Assembly: GCA_947502265.1 (NCBI GenBank)
Contig: CANMZB010000011.1
Location: forward strand, 62,001 to 126,000
DNA from: an uncultured Sulfitobacter sp.
GTDB lineage: Bacteria > Pseudomonadota > Alphaproteobacteria > Rhodobacterales > Rhodobacteraceae
Direction: 5' to 3'
Length of the DNA stretch: 64,000 nt
The translations under genes and the position numbers were made by a program. Shown piece after piece: positions 17,335-26,626 of the stretch (position 1 is its first letter; every line of letters begins with the position of its first letter). The notes beneath the pieces are model-generated. The model saw only the letters and a program-made list of their open reading frames with translations. It was not told where the DNA came from and did not search any database.

Positions 17335-17583
17335 GTGAAAGGAAACACCATCGCCCTGAGTTACAAAGCCCGCCGCCGCTGGTCGCTGCTGGTCCTGATT
17401 GTCGGGGTACCGGTCTATATCATTGCGGCCGTTGGCGTGATCTCGCTGTTTGACAGGCCCCCGTTTTGGGCCGAGCTTGCGATTTATGTGGCGCTGGGCG
17501 TTGTCTGGGTTTTCCCGATGAAGTCGATTTTCAAAGGGGTTGGTCAGGCCGATCCGGATGCCCCTCGGGATCCTGACGCCTGA
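17335..17583 (+). CDS. DUF2842 domain-containing small membrane protein
   Basis: Core homology begins at ALSYKARRRWSLLVLI. The protein has two transmembrane helices (WSLLVLIVGVPVYIIAAVGV and a second around AELAIYVALGVVWVFPM) and ends KGVGQADPDA, the DUF2842 pattern. There is no ATG. The GTG at 17335 gives 82 residues. An ATC at 17350 sits six bases after AAAGGA, at the position where homologues begin (M/I-ALSYK), so the true start could be a non-canonical ATC; a TTG at 17293 is also open. Function is unknown. Confidence 0.8.
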   Translation: MKGNTIALSYKARRRWSLLVLIVGVPVYIIAAVGVISLFDRPPFWAELAIYVALGVVWVFPMKSIFKGVGQADPDAPRDPDA

Positions 17584-17611
17584 GCCGGTCAAAAACTGCT
17601 GTTTCAATGAA

Positions 17612-17640
17612 AAAAGGCGGACCGTTAAGGTCCGCCTTTT
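17612..17640. terminator. Bidirectional rho-independent terminator
   Basis: AAAAGGCGGACC pairs perfectly with GGTCCGCCTTTT around a GTTAA loop. A-runs on one side and T-runs on the other serve both convergent genes: DUF2842 on plus and the 755-residue protein on minus. Confidence 0.88.
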
Positions 17641-17663
17641 GCATTCGGGAGAGGCGCCACGGC

Positions 17664-19931
17664 TTAACCAACGGCGCGGGCATCGGGCTTGAAACCGATT
17701 TTCTCGGACACCTGAAAGCGTCCCCCTTTGAGCTTTTCGATCTTGCCCTCGCGCAACAGCATTCCGAAGGACCGCAAGCCGTCCTCGCGGGTGAAGTTGT
17801 CTTTTTCCACTTGCCGGACCTTGTTCATCAACTGCGGCCTCGAGAAATTCTGCTGGCCTTCGACAAAGGCAAGATAGGCCGCCGCCGCTTCCAGCAAGTC
17901 GGGCAGCTTGTGGGCGCCGACCTCGTTAACGAAATCTTCGAAGCTGCCCGCATCTTCTGCGGTTTGCGGGGGCGTTACGTCAACCGGTGCGGCGACCCGG
18001 CGCGGACGCACGGGAGTTGCGGTTTGGGCTTTTTGAACATCAATGCGCTGCTCGGCGACCAGGCGCAGCGGCGCAGGACGCTGCTCTGTCGGGCGCTCGG
18101 ATGTGCGTACGCGCTCGGTGGCGACGGGGCGGCGCGGACGCACGACACTTGCCAGATCGTCACGGTAGGCATCGCCGGCGTCTTTTTCACTGCCCGTGCC
18201 GCCCACGGCTTCGTCGGCTTTTTTGGCGACCACTGCTGCACGCAAATGGGTGAACGCATCGCGGCGCGTCGCACTTTCAGGCTCTTCCATCTGGTTGTCT
18301 GTCTCGGCCATCAAGCGAGAGAAATTCTCATCTGCCGCTGCCGACATGTCGGGGCGGGCAGGCTGAGACGGTGCGGTTGCGGATTCGGACGGCTCTTGCG
18401 TGTCTGCATCGTCGAATGCGATATTCTGCTCTGCGGCGTGTGCGCCGATGTCTGCTTCCAATTCGGCCAGTTCGCGCGCAAGCTCGTCCTCTTCGGCGTC
18501 ACTTAGCGATGAGCGCTCGGCGAGAGGCGCCTTGCGGTAGGTTTGCTCTGGCGTTTCGCCGGTTTCGTCTTCGTCGTCGTGGTATTCCTCAAGCTGGCCA
18601 CGCTTGATCGCGGCTTCCAATGTCACACGTTTGACTTTGAGAACGCGGGTGCGCGGTGCAGGGGGCGATTCGGGCACGTCTTTTGAGGCGTCTGCCTCTG
18701 CGTCGGATTTACCCGCTTCGAAAAGATTTACACTGTCGTCGCCCTCCTGCGTCAGCACGTCGTCCTGTGACGCATCAGCGAGATCGTCCATGTGGTCGAA
18801 ATCGAGGTCTTCATCCGGCATCTGCGTGTCGTAGCCGGCGAGGCTGGCCAGGATGTTTTCGTCGGTGTCCTCCTCCGCCTCATAGGTATCTGTGGCCACG
18901 GCCTCCTCGATGATCTCAGATTCGGCCTCGCGGTCCAGACGACTGAGAATGGCGGCAACGTCGTCGTCCTCGCTCTCGTTGGTCGGTGCGTCCGCCGTAT
19001 CGTCGGCGTCAAGCGCGTCTTCAATGTCGCGCAGGGTGGCGGCGACAACCTTGGACTGGCGTACTGCTTTCGCGTCATTTTTCTGTGCGACCGGCGCGAG
19101 TTCCGGATCGGCAGGCTTTTCAACGGATGGGTTTGTGGCGGCTGGTTCGGCATGCTGGTCTTCGGAGTAATCCGGTGAACCGGCGGCCTCGCTCTGTTGG
19201 GACACAACCGCGCGAATACGCTTGAGTTTTTCTGCAATGCTGTCGGATGCTGCACTACGCACTTTTGCCTCATCTTCGAAATTGTCTTCGATGGCAGATT
19301 GCGCATCTGTCACGCTGTCGGCAAAGAATGCTTCAACATCGGTGTCAGGCAGGCTTGGAACAATGTCGTCTTCTACGGGCGCAGCGATCTCTGTCTTATC
19401 AGCGGGGGTATCGGCAGAAACTTCGTCAGCCACCGCTTCGGGCGCTACAGCCTGTGCATCACCATCTGAATCGACGATGATAATTTCATCTTCGGCACTG
19501 GTTTCATCCGCTACCCGGGCTTGCTCAGGTGTGGCATCGTCCGCGGCGGGTGCCTCGGGTGTTTTCTCTGTCTTGGCGGCGGGTGCATCACCGGGGGTGG
19601 CATCATCCATGTGCGCATCTTCGATACCGTCATCGCCGACCGGCACGGAAAGCGTGGTGCCAGCGGTTCCTGATTTTTCCTGCGCGGACAGGACGATCCT
19701 GCCGTCATCCTCGCGGGCTTCGACATGGCGTGAAATTTCTCGCTGTGCGATGCGGGCCAGCATCTGTGCGTCCGGTTGCGCCGGTTCCGCGCCGAAATAC
19801 CGGTCGTCGGCGGCAAGATCGCGGAAATATTCGGCAATGGCCTTCATCGTCCCGAAAGAATCATCGAAGCCTTCAAGGGTGCACGAAAAAGTGCCATAGG
19901 AGACAGTAAGTATTTTGTTGTTATTGATCAT
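17664..19931 (-). CDS. Large acidic low-complexity protein with conserved ends, function unknown
   Basis: This 755-residue protein has three parts. An N-terminal conserved block (about 1-90, YGTFSCTLEGFDDSF and FRDLAADDRYFG) is followed by roughly 500 residues of Asp/Glu/Ala/Thr-rich disordered sequence with acidic repeats. A C-terminal conserved segment (about 665-755, SFEDFVNEVGAHKLPDLLEA and REGKIEKLKGGRFQVSEKIG) looks like a small helical or winged-helix module. There is no signal peptide or membrane helix. I recall homologues being labelled CheA by low-complexity matches, but no kinase or HPt motif is visible. A scaffold role is possible; no function is assigned. Confidence 0.8.
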   Translation of the reverse strand: MINNNKILTVSYGTFSCTLEGFDDSFGTMKAIAEYFRDLAADDRYFGAEPAQPDAQMLARIAQREISRHVEAREDDGRIVLSAQEKSGTAGTTLSVPVGDDGIEDAHMDDATPGDAPAAKTEKTPEAPAADDATPEQARVADETSAEDEIIIVDSDGDAQAVAPEAVADEVSADTPADKTEIAAPVEDDIVPSLPDTDVEAFFADSVTDAQSAIEDNFEDEAKVRSAASDSIAEKLKRIRAVVSQQSEAAGSPDYSEDQHAEPAATNPSVEKPADPELAPVAQKNDAKAVRQSKVVAATLRDIEDALDADDTADAPTNESEDDDVAAILSRLDREAESEIIEEAVATDTYEAEEDTDENILASLAGYDTQMPDEDLDFDHMDDLADASQDDVLTQEGDDSVNLFEAGKSDAEADASKDVPESPPAPRTRVLKVKRVTLEAAIKRGQLEEYHDDEDETGETPEQTYRKAPLAERSSLSDAEEDELARELAELEADIGAHAAEQNIAFDDADTQEPSESATAPSQPARPDMSAAADENFSRLMAETDNQMEEPESATRRDAFTHLRAAVVAKKADEAVGGTGSEKDAGDAYRDDLASVVRPRRPVATERVRTSERPTEQRPAPLRLVAEQRIDVQKAQTATPVRPRRVAAPVDVTPPQTAEDAGSFEDFVNEVGAHKLPDLLEAAAAYLAFVEGQQNFSRPQLMNKVRQVEKDNFTREDGLRSFGMLLREGKIEKLKGGRFQVSEKIGFKPDARAVG

Positions 19932-20068
19932 CGGATGCTCGTCCTCTGCGTCTTTGTGACCAACTGTTTACCATGATAGCCAAGCCCAAAGCGGCCCCGA
20001 ACTGTGCAAGGCTTGGTGTCTTTTTGTGACCATATTGTGGTTTGTTTCCAAACGGGGCAGAAAGCGCC

Positions 20069-20761
20069 ATGTCTTATCCCATTGTCCATAGTTCCGGTCC
20101 AATCACGCTTGTCGGTGGGGGGCAGGCTACGTCACAAGACCTTGCGGAGGCGTTAACCATCGCGCCGAAACTTGTGGCGGTGGATGGCGGCCTGCATCTG
20201 GCGGCCGCGTCGGGCGCTTTTCCCGAGGCAGTGATCGGAGATATGGATAGCGCCCCCCCAGAAGCGCTGCGCCGCATCCCGAAAGCCCGTCAGCACCTTG
20301 TGAGTGAACAACAAACAACTGATTTCGACAAGGCTCTTCGTCATGTGGCCGCGCCTGTTGTTCTGGGCGTCGGTTTTTGTGGCGGGCGTGTGGATCATCA
20401 GCTTGCCGCGTTTCACACGTTGCTGGTGCATGCGCAGCGCCCTTGTATCCTGATCGCCGAGCGCGAAATCATCCTGATCGCGCCGCCTGACATTGCGGTG
20501 GATACGGCCTCGGGCGAAAGGGTATCGCTGTTCCCGTTGGTGCCGGTGCAGGGGCGCAGCACCGGATTGCAGTGGCCGGTTGACGGGCTGCGTTTTGATC
20601 CGGCGTGTTTTATTGGAACGTCCAACCACGCGACCGGTGCGATGCGCCTTTGGATGGATGGGCGCGGGATGCTGTTGATCCTGCCACGCGCGCATCTGGC
20701 ACAGGTCGTCGCGCATTTCACGGATGGCGGGGCGCGTTGGCCTGCCGTGCCACATCCCTAG
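20069..20761 (+). CDS. thiN: Thiamine diphosphokinase
   Basis: This 230-residue enzyme transfers diphosphate from ATP to thiamine. Recognisable motifs are LVGGGQ near the start, AVDGGLHLA, VIGDMDSAPPEAL (metal/ATP-binding Asp) and TDFDKALRH, the catalytic region. The C-terminal beta domain ends with SNHATG. The ATG at 20069 follows nine codons of a longer open frame and fits the family start. It is divergent from the acidic protein gene. The 137-bp gap holds two copies of TTGTGACCA about 70 bp apart, possible operators. Confidence 0.9.
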   Translation: MSYPIVHSSGPITLVGGGQATSQDLAEALTIAPKLVAVDGGLHLAAASGAFPEAVIGDMDSAPPEALRRIPKARQHLVSEQQTTDFDKALRHVAAPVVLGVGFCGGRVDHQLAAFHTLLVHAQRPCILIAEREIILIAPPDIAVDTASGERVSLFPLVPVQGRSTGLQWPVDGLRFDPACFIGTSNHATGAMRLWMDGRGMLLILPRAHLAQVVAHFTDGGARWPAVPHP

Positions 20762-20861
20762 CCCCGAAAAGAAAGCCAGCTTTCCGATACCCGCCGTTTG
20801 GTTCCTGTGGATGGCGCCATATAAAGTAGTGTTTCGCCGCAATGCTCCCTGCGCCGGAATC

Positions 20862-22235
20862 TCAGCAGTTGGGAACGTTCACGGCCAGACCGCCGAGCGA
20901 GGTTTCCTTGTATTTCTCGCTCATGTCCACGCCGGTCTGGCGCATTGTTTCAATGCATGCATCAAGCGGCACCAGATGGGTGCCATCGCCGCGCAGGGCA
21001 AGCGAGGCCGCCGATACCGCCTTGATCGCACCCAGAGCGTTGCGTTCGATGCAGGGCACCTGCACCAGCCCGCGCACGGGATCACACGTCATACCAAGAT
21101 GGTGCTCAAGAGCGATTTCAGCGGCGTTTTCCACCTGTTCGGGCGTGCCACCCATCACCGCACACAGCCCCGCCGCAGACATCGCCGCCGCCGATCCGAC
21201 CTCGGCCTGACACCCCGCTTCGGCCCCCGAAATCGAGGCGTTGAATTTGACCAGACCGCCGATGGCAGCGGCGGTGAGCAGAAAATCCTCGATATGGTTG
21301 TCGGATGCGCCCGCCACATGATCGAGGTAATAGCGCAAGGTGGCGGGCATCACGCCTGCCGCACCGTTGGTGGGCGCGGTAACAACCTGTCCACCGGCTG
21401 CGTTCTCCTCGTTCACCGCCATTGCATAGACGCTCATCCAGTCGTTGATGGTGTGGGGCGCTTGCCGGTTCATGCCGCGCTCGGCCAACAGCGCGGCATG
21501 GATACCCTTGGCGCGGCGTTTCACATTCAATCCACCGGGCAGGATGCCGTCCGTCTCAAGCCCGCGGTCAATGCAATCGTTCATCACCTGCCACAGCCGC
21601 TTTGACCCGGCGCGAAGGTTCTCGGCCCCGCCGCGCGATTCCTCGTTTGCGCGCTTCATCTGGGCGATGTTCTTGCCCGAGACGCGGGCCATCTCCAGCA
21701 TTTCGGCGGCGGATTTGAACGGGAACGGCACCGGTGCGCCTTCGTCGGTGTCCTTGCCTGCGGCAAGCTCGGCCTCGGTCATCACAAAGCCGCCACCGAT
21801 GGAATAATAAACCTCGCGCAGCGTCACATCGCCCTGCGCGTCGGTCGCCATCAGCATCATAGCGTTGGCGTGGCCGGGCAGGGCGGTATCGTAATCAAAA
21901 ACCAGATCGGTCGTGGGATCGAAGCGCAGCGCGCCCAAGCCTTCGGGATGGATCATATGGGTCTGCGCGATTTCTTCCAGCACCGCTTTGGCCCTGTCGG
22001 CATCATAGCTTTCGGGCGTAAACCCCGCGAGGCCAAGGATGGTCGCGCGGTCCGTCGCGTGGCCCACACCGGTAAAGGCAAGCGAGCCGTGCAGTGACGC
22101 GCGCAGGCCGGTAAACCGGAACGGAGAGGCGCGCATCTGGTCAAGAAAGCGCGCCGCCGCCACCATCGGCCCCATCGTATGGGAGGAAGACGGGCCAATC
22201 CCGACTTTGAACATCTCAAACACAGACAAGAACAT
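20862..22235 (-). CDS. sdaA: L-serine ammonia-lyase, single-chain
   Basis: This 457-residue enzyme deaminates serine to pyruvate with a [4Fe-4S] cluster. The N-terminal [20 protein letters not shown] and the MGPMVAA that follows are family signatures. The C-terminal catalytic domain has [25 protein letters not shown] and the cluster-ligating cysteine in [18 protein letters not shown]. The start at MFLSVF overlaps the stop of the upstream GST by one base (TGATG), so the two are coupled. An AGGGAG box is present. Confidence 0.94.
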   Translation of the reverse strand: MFLSVFEMFKVGIGPSSSHTMGPMVAAARFLDQMRASPFRFTGLRASLHGSLAFTGVGHATDRATILGLAGFTPESYDADRAKAVLEEIAQTHMIHPEGLGALRFDPTTDLVFDYDTALPGHANAMMLMATDAQGDVTLREVYYSIGGGFVMTEAELAAGKDTDEGAPVPFPFKSAAEMLEMARVSGKNIAQMKRANEESRGGAENLRAGSKRLWQVMNDCIDRGLETDGILPGGLNVKRRAKGIHAALLAERGMNRQAPHTINDWMSVYAMAVNEENAAGGQVVTAPTNGAAGVMPATLRYYLDHVAGASDNHIEDFLLTAAAIGGLVKFNASISGAEAGCQAEVGSAAAMSAAGLCAVMGGTPEQVENAAEIALEHHLGMTCDPVRGLVQVPCIERNALGAIKAVSAASLALRGDGTHLVPLDACIETMRQTGVDMSEKYKETSLGGLAVNVPNC

Positions 22236-22939
22236 CAGGTTGCACTCCCTTCGGGTGGATCGGCATAGGCCGGTGCGGAAAATGGTGTGGGGCCAAGCCC
22301 CTCGGCGTGTTGCGCACAAATGCTACACGGTTGCGCTTCGACGTTGCGGCACAGCGTTGCCAGATGCGGATAATGCGTCGAATCAAACCAGCCACGGTCC
22401 ATATCCGCAGGATACAGCGCGCACCAGCGTAGACAGACCGCCAGATAGAAATCAAGCGCACCCGGCGTTTGCGGCGCGCCCAGCCACGCATGGCCCGTGC
22501 CCGCCACCGCATCAAGCCGGAGTAGCGTCCGGTGCAGATGCCCCCGAAGCCCGCGCCGCAACGCGTTCTGATCATCTGCGTCTGCACCGATGTATTTAGC
22601 GGGGTAGAACAGCATCCGCAGCGCAGGGTGCAGGGTGTTGGAAGTGAAAAACAACCACTTGAGATAATCGCCACGGTCGCCATCCTGCGGCTGTGGTCCC
22701 AGACCGCCCTGCGTATCGCCCAGATAAAGCAGAATCGCCCCCGTCTCGAACAGCGGCCCTTGCGGCGTTTCCAACACCGGGATCAGCCCGTTAGGGTTGA
22801 GCGCCAGATAGCCCGGATCGGATTGCCCGCCGCGTGCACGATCCACCAGCTGCACACGATAGGGAAGCCCCAGATGCTCCAGCGCAAGCCGGATAATCAG
22901 AGAGGCGTTGTCGGGCGCGTAATGAAGTACATATGTCAT
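22235..22939 (-). CDS. Glutathione S-transferase family protein
   Basis: At 234 residues it has an N-terminal thioredoxin-like domain (MTYVLHYAPDNASLIIRLAL, then NPNGLIPVLET with the cis-proline and ETGAILLYLGD glutathione-binding segment) and an all-helical C-terminal domain. The usual catalytic Tyr/Ser/Cys near residue 10 is replaced by the APDNAS segment, where Ser is the likely candidate. The start MTYVLH is internal to a longer frame without homology. It is coupled to sdaA through TGATG. Substrate is unknown. Confidence 0.85.
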   Translation of the reverse strand: MTYVLHYAPDNASLIIRLALEHLGLPYRVQLVDRARGGQSDPGYLALNPNGLIPVLETPQGPLFETGAILLYLGDTQGGLGPQPQDGDRGDYLKWLFFTSNTLHPALRMLFYPAKYIGADADDQNALRRGLRGHLHRTLLRLDAVAGTGHAWLGAPQTPGALDFYLAVCLRWCALYPADMDRGWFDSTHYPHLATLCRNVEAQPCSICAQHAEGLGPTPFSAPAYADPPEGSAT

Positions 22940-23140
22940 GGCGAGAGGTTTAGCCTGTCTGGGAACGCGCCGGATATCGAAATGCGACGCTAAATCGCGA
23001 AATCGTGACCTTGCTTGTCTGCGCCATGCACGACTCTTTATGGTGACATTGCTTTGTTGCCGTGATCTGCGCGCAATTGCCCCTCGCACCTGCGGCCCAA
23101 CTTTCCTATAAGCGGGCTGATATCAATACGGAGCTGCCCC

Positions 23141-23929
23141 ATGTCCGGAGAATTGTCGCCTATCGACAAAGCGAAATTTGTCGCCGCCAAGCGCGCGGCG
23201 CAGTTTGTGGAGGACGGCATGCGCGTCGGCCTTGGTACCGGATCAACCGCCGCATGGCTGGTGCGCTGCCTTGGCGAGATGGTGCGCGATGACGGGCTCA
23301 AGATCCAGGGCGTGCCGACATCTACACGCACGGCCCAACTGGCGCGCGAAGTCGGCATCGAGGTGATCAGCCTTGACGAGGCGAAGTGGCTTGATCTGAC
23401 GATTGACGGCGCGGATGAATTCGATGGCAATCTGAACCTGATCAAAGGCGGCGGCGGTGCGCTGTTGCAGGAGAAAATCGTGGCGACGGCATCGGACCAG
23501 ATGGTGGTGATCGCGGACATCGGCAAAGAGGTCGAGCATCTGGGCGCTTTTCCGCTGCCCATCGAAGTGATCCCGTTCGGCTGGCAGACCACGCAGGCGC
23601 TGGTTGAAGAGACGCTGATCTCGATGGATGTGCTTGGCCGCAGCTCTACGTTGCGGATGAATGGCGACCGGCCTTTCATCACTGATGAGGGCAATCATAT
23701 TCTCGATCTGCATCTGGGCCGCATCGGCAATCCGAGGCAACTGGCGCTGGTGATTAACCAGATGCCCGGCGTTGTTGAAAACGGGTTGTTCATCGACATC
23801 TGCGATGCAGTTGTGATCGGCTTTGGCGATGGCAAGGTCGAGGTGCGCGACATCAACGAAGGCACCGTCGCCACAGAGCGGCTTGATTTCGTCGAAAGCG
23901 ACAATCTGTTTTCCGACCTGACTGACTAA
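23141..23929 (+). CDS. rpiA: Ribose-5-phosphate isomerase A
   Basis: This 262-residue enzyme interconverts ribose-5-phosphate and ribulose-5-phosphate. Signatures seen are GLGTGSTAAWLV (phosphate loop), TIDGADEFDGNLNLIKGGGGALLQEK (catalytic Asp/Glu/Lys region, in two halves) and the conserved PFGW segment. The gene is 11 bp upstream of gor, so the two are probably an operon that links pentose phosphate flux to NADPH-dependent glutathione reduction. It is divergent from the GST gene, with a 201-bp regulatory gap. Confidence 0.95.
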   Translation: MSGELSPIDKAKFVAAKRAAQFVEDGMRVGLGTGSTAAWLVRCLGEMVRDDGLKIQGVPTSTRTAQLAREVGIEVISLDEAKWLDLTIDGADEFDGNLNLIKGGGGALLQEKIVATASDQMVVIADIGKEVEHLGAFPLPIEVIPFGWQTTQALVEETLISMDVLGRSSTLRMNGDRPFITDEGNHILDLHLGRIGNPRQLALVINQMPGVVENGLFIDICDAVVIGFGDGKVEVRDINEGTVATERLDFVESDNLFSDLTD

Positions 23930-23940
23930 AGGACCACCCC

Positions 23941-25308
23941 ATGAGCGACACTGTGTTTGACTATGATCTTTTTGTAATCGGTGGCGGTTCCGGCGGGGTC
24001 CGTGCCGCGCGCGTTGCCGCCGCAGAGTATGGCGTCAAAGTGGGGCTGGCCGAAGAGGACCGGTATGGCGGCACCTGTGTGATCCGCGGTTGCGTGCCCA
24101 AAAAGCTGATGGTTTTTGCCTCTGGTTATCGCGATGCCTTTGCGGACGCGCGCGCCTACGGTTGGGAGGTCGATGACGGGCCGTTCAACTGGCATACGTT
24201 CTCGGGCAAGTTGCAAGCCGAACTCGACCGGCTTGAAGGGATATACAAATCCCTGCTCGACAAGGCGGGCGTTGAAAGGTTCGAGGCGCGGGCCGCTCTC
24301 AAAGACGCGCATACGGTCACGCTGTCCACGGGCGAGGAAAAGACGGCGAAGCATATTCTGGTTGCAACCGGCGGGCGTCCGTGGCGGCCCGACATCGCGA
24401 ATGCGGAAAAAACGCTGGTGTCCGACGATATCTTCAACCTGAAAGATCTGCCTAAATCCATGTTGATTGTCGGCGGTGGCTACATCGCGTGTGAATTCGC
24501 CTGCATCCTGCACGGGCTGGGCGTGGAGGTGTCGCTTTGGTATCGTGGGGCACAGATCCTCAACGGGTTTGACGACGAGATGCGCGGTTTCGTTGCCGAT
24601 GAAATGCGCGCGCGCGGGATCGACATGCATTCCGGCGAGAACGTGCTGGAGATGGAAGCGAGCGACGGGGGTATGGTGGTCAAATCCTCTCACGGGCAGG
24701 AAAAGACCTTTGAGAAGGTCTTCTATGCCACCGGTCGCTTGCCAAACACCGAAGACATGGGCCTTGAGGGGATCGGCGTAGCGCTGGCGCAGGGGGGGGC
24801 GATCAAGGTCGACAACTACAGCCAGACTGCTGTGCCGTCCGTCTATGCCATCGGCGATGTGACCGACCGGGTGAACCTCACGCCGGTCGCGATTCGCGAA
24901 GGGATGGCTTTTGTCCAGACGGTATTCGGCGGCGAGCCGACACCGGTCGATCACGAGCTGATCGCGTCTGCCATCTTTACCCAACCCGAAATGGGGACGG
25001 TCGGAATGACCGAAGAGGCCGCGATGGCACAAGAGCCTGTCGAAATCTACGCAACGTCCTTCAAGGCGATGCAAACCGCTTTTGCAGAGCGCGAGGGCCG
25101 CGTGATGATGAAGCTGATCGTCTCGAAAGCGAACCGCACTGTGCTGGGCTGTCATATCGTCGCACCGCAGGCGGGCGAAATGATCCAGTTGGCGGGCATT
25201 GCGATCAAGATGGGCGCAACAAAAGAACAATTCGATCAAACCTGCGCTGTGCATCCGACCATGTCGGAAGAGCTGGTGACGATGCGCACACCTGTGCGTA
25301 CGTCTTGA
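23941..25308 (+). CDS. gor: Glutathione-disulfide reductase
   Basis: This 455-residue flavoprotein has the FAD motif GGGSGGVRAARVAA, the redox-active disulfide in GGTCVIRGCVPKK, an NADPH-binding GGGYIACEFA and the C-terminal catalytic HPTMSEE. It reduces oxidised glutathione. The first redox-motif residues (CVIRGC) differ slightly from the usual CVNVGC, as in plant and cyanobacterial-type enzymes. It follows rpiA by 11 bp. Confidence 0.94.
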   Translation: MSDTVFDYDLFVIGGGSGGVRAARVAAAEYGVKVGLAEEDRYGGTCVIRGCVPKKLMVFASGYRDAFADARAYGWEVDDGPFNWHTFSGKLQAELDRLEGIYKSLLDKAGVERFEARAALKDAHTVTLSTGEEKTAKHILVATGGRPWRPDIANAEKTLVSDDIFNLKDLPKSMLIVGGGYIACEFACILHGLGVEVSLWYRGAQILNGFDDEMRGFVADEMRARGIDMHSGENVLEMEASDGGMVVKSSHGQEKTFEKVFYATGRLPNTEDMGLEGIGVALAQGGAIKVDNYSQTAVPSVYAIGDVTDRVNLTPVAIREGMAFVQTVFGGEPTPVDHELIASAIFTQPEMGTVGMTEEAAMAQEPVEIYATSFKAMQTAFAEREGRVMMKLIVSKANRTVLGCHIVAPQAGEMIQLAGIAIKMGATKEQFDQTCAVHPTMSEELVTMRTPVRTS

Positions 25309-25387
25309 AATCAGCGACGAAGTACACAGTTAATGACACAAGGATAAGGTGACCCGGGCCAATGGGCACTGAAAAGGGGAATATTAC

Positions 25388-26626
25388 ATGGCTGGAAACA
25401 CAGGCGGCCCTTGGGGCGGCGGTGGAAAATCGGGCGGCGGCTCTCAGGGCGGCGGCGACAACGAGGGGGGCAACCGCGGCAATAACGGTGGCGGTAACAA
25501 TGGCGGTGGAAACCGTGGCGGCGGCGACAAGCCACCGATCCCCGAAATCGACGAGCTGGTTAAAAAAGGCCAGGAACAGCTTCGCGTTCTGATGGGCGGC
25601 GGTGGCCGTTCGGGCGGCACTGGCGGCGGCGGTGGTCAGGGCGGCGGCGGTGGCGGTCCTGCGCTGACGCGCGGTACCGTGGGCATCGGTGTGCTGGTGG
25701 CTGCGGCGGCGTGGCTTTTCGCCTCGACCTATACAGTGCGCCCCGAACAGCAATCCATCGAGCTTTTCCTCGGTAAATTCTCCGGCATCGGCACCGAGGG
25801 TTTGAATTTTGCCCCTTGGCCTGTCGTAACTGCCGAAGTGTTTGACGTCACCACCAACCGCACCGAATCGCTCGGCGCGGCCCGCGCGAGCGAGGCCAAT
25901 GACGGGCTGATGCTGACGACGGATCAAAACATCGTGGACATCGACTTTCAGGTGGTCTGGAATATCAAGGATGCCGAGCAATTCAAATTCTCGCTGCGCG
26001 ATCCCGAGGCGTCAGTGCGCGCAATTTCTACATCTGCGATGCGCGAAGTTATCGCCCAGTCCGAGCTGGCTCCGATCCTGAACCGTGACCGTGGTCTGGT
26101 TGAGGATAATGTCAAATCGCTCATCCAGGGGATACTTGATAATCGCGAGACAGGTATCAACGTGCTGCGTGTCAACGTTAACAAAGTTGATCCGCCGCAA
26201 GAGACGGTTTCGGTGACAGACGTTCAGGGTAATACCACCAACGTATCGGTTGTGGATGCCTTCCGCGATGTGCAAGCTGCCGAGCAGGAGCGTGACCGGC
26301 TGGAGCGTCAAGCGGACGCTTACGCAAACCAGAAAACCGCCGAAGCACGGGGTGAAAGCGCCAAGTTGCTGGAGGCTGCCGAAGGGTACCGTGCGCGCGA
26401 AATCAATGGTGCTATTGGTGAGGCTTCCCGTTTCGAGGCGGTTTTGACCGAATACAGCGCCGCGCCCGAAGTGACGCGCAAGCGTTTGTACATCGAGACC
26501 ATGGAAACGGTTCTTGGTCAGGTCGACAAGATTATTCTTGAAAACAACCAGGGCGAAGGAGGCGGGCAGGGCGTTGTTCCGTATCTGCCGCTTAACGAGC
26601 TGCGTCGCAGCGGAGGGACCAACTGA
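25388..26626 (+). CDS. hflK: FtsH modulator HflK (SPFH/band 7)
   Basis: This 412-residue membrane protein has a Gly/Asn-rich N-terminal stretch with long GGG runs (about residues 3-90), one transmembrane helix (GIGVLVAAAAWLFASTYTV), a band-7/SPFH domain (VRPEQQSIELFLGKFSG) and a coiled-coil region near AAEQERDRLERQADAYANQK. HflK and HflC form a cage around FtsH hexamers in the inner membrane and modulate proteolysis. Its stop overlaps the hflC start (TGATG). Confidence 0.94.
   Translation: MAGNTGGPWGGGGKSGGGSQGGGDNEGGNRGNNGGGNNGGGNRGGGDKPPIPEIDELVKKGQEQLRVLMGGGGRSGGTGGGGGQGGGGGGPALTRGTVGIGVLVAAAAWLFASTYTVRPEQQSIELFLGKFSGIGTEGLNFAPWPVVTAEVFDVTTNRTESLGAARASEANDGLMLTTDQNIVDIDFQVVWNIKDAEQFKFSLRDPEASVRAISTSAMREVIAQSELAPILNRDRGLVEDNVKSLIQGILDNRETGINVLRVNVNKVDPPQETVSVTDVQGNTTNVSVVDAFRDVQAAEQERDRLERQADAYANQKTAEARGESAKLLEAAEGYRAREINGAIGEASRFEAVLTEYSAAPEVTRKRLYIETMETVLGQVDKIILENNQGEGGGQGVVPYLPLNELRRSGGTN

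Noticed and set aside
23926-25254. 442-codon minus-strand frame opposite gor
   Set aside because: The plus strand encodes a full glutathione reductase with all motifs. The antisense frame is compositionally biased and featureless.
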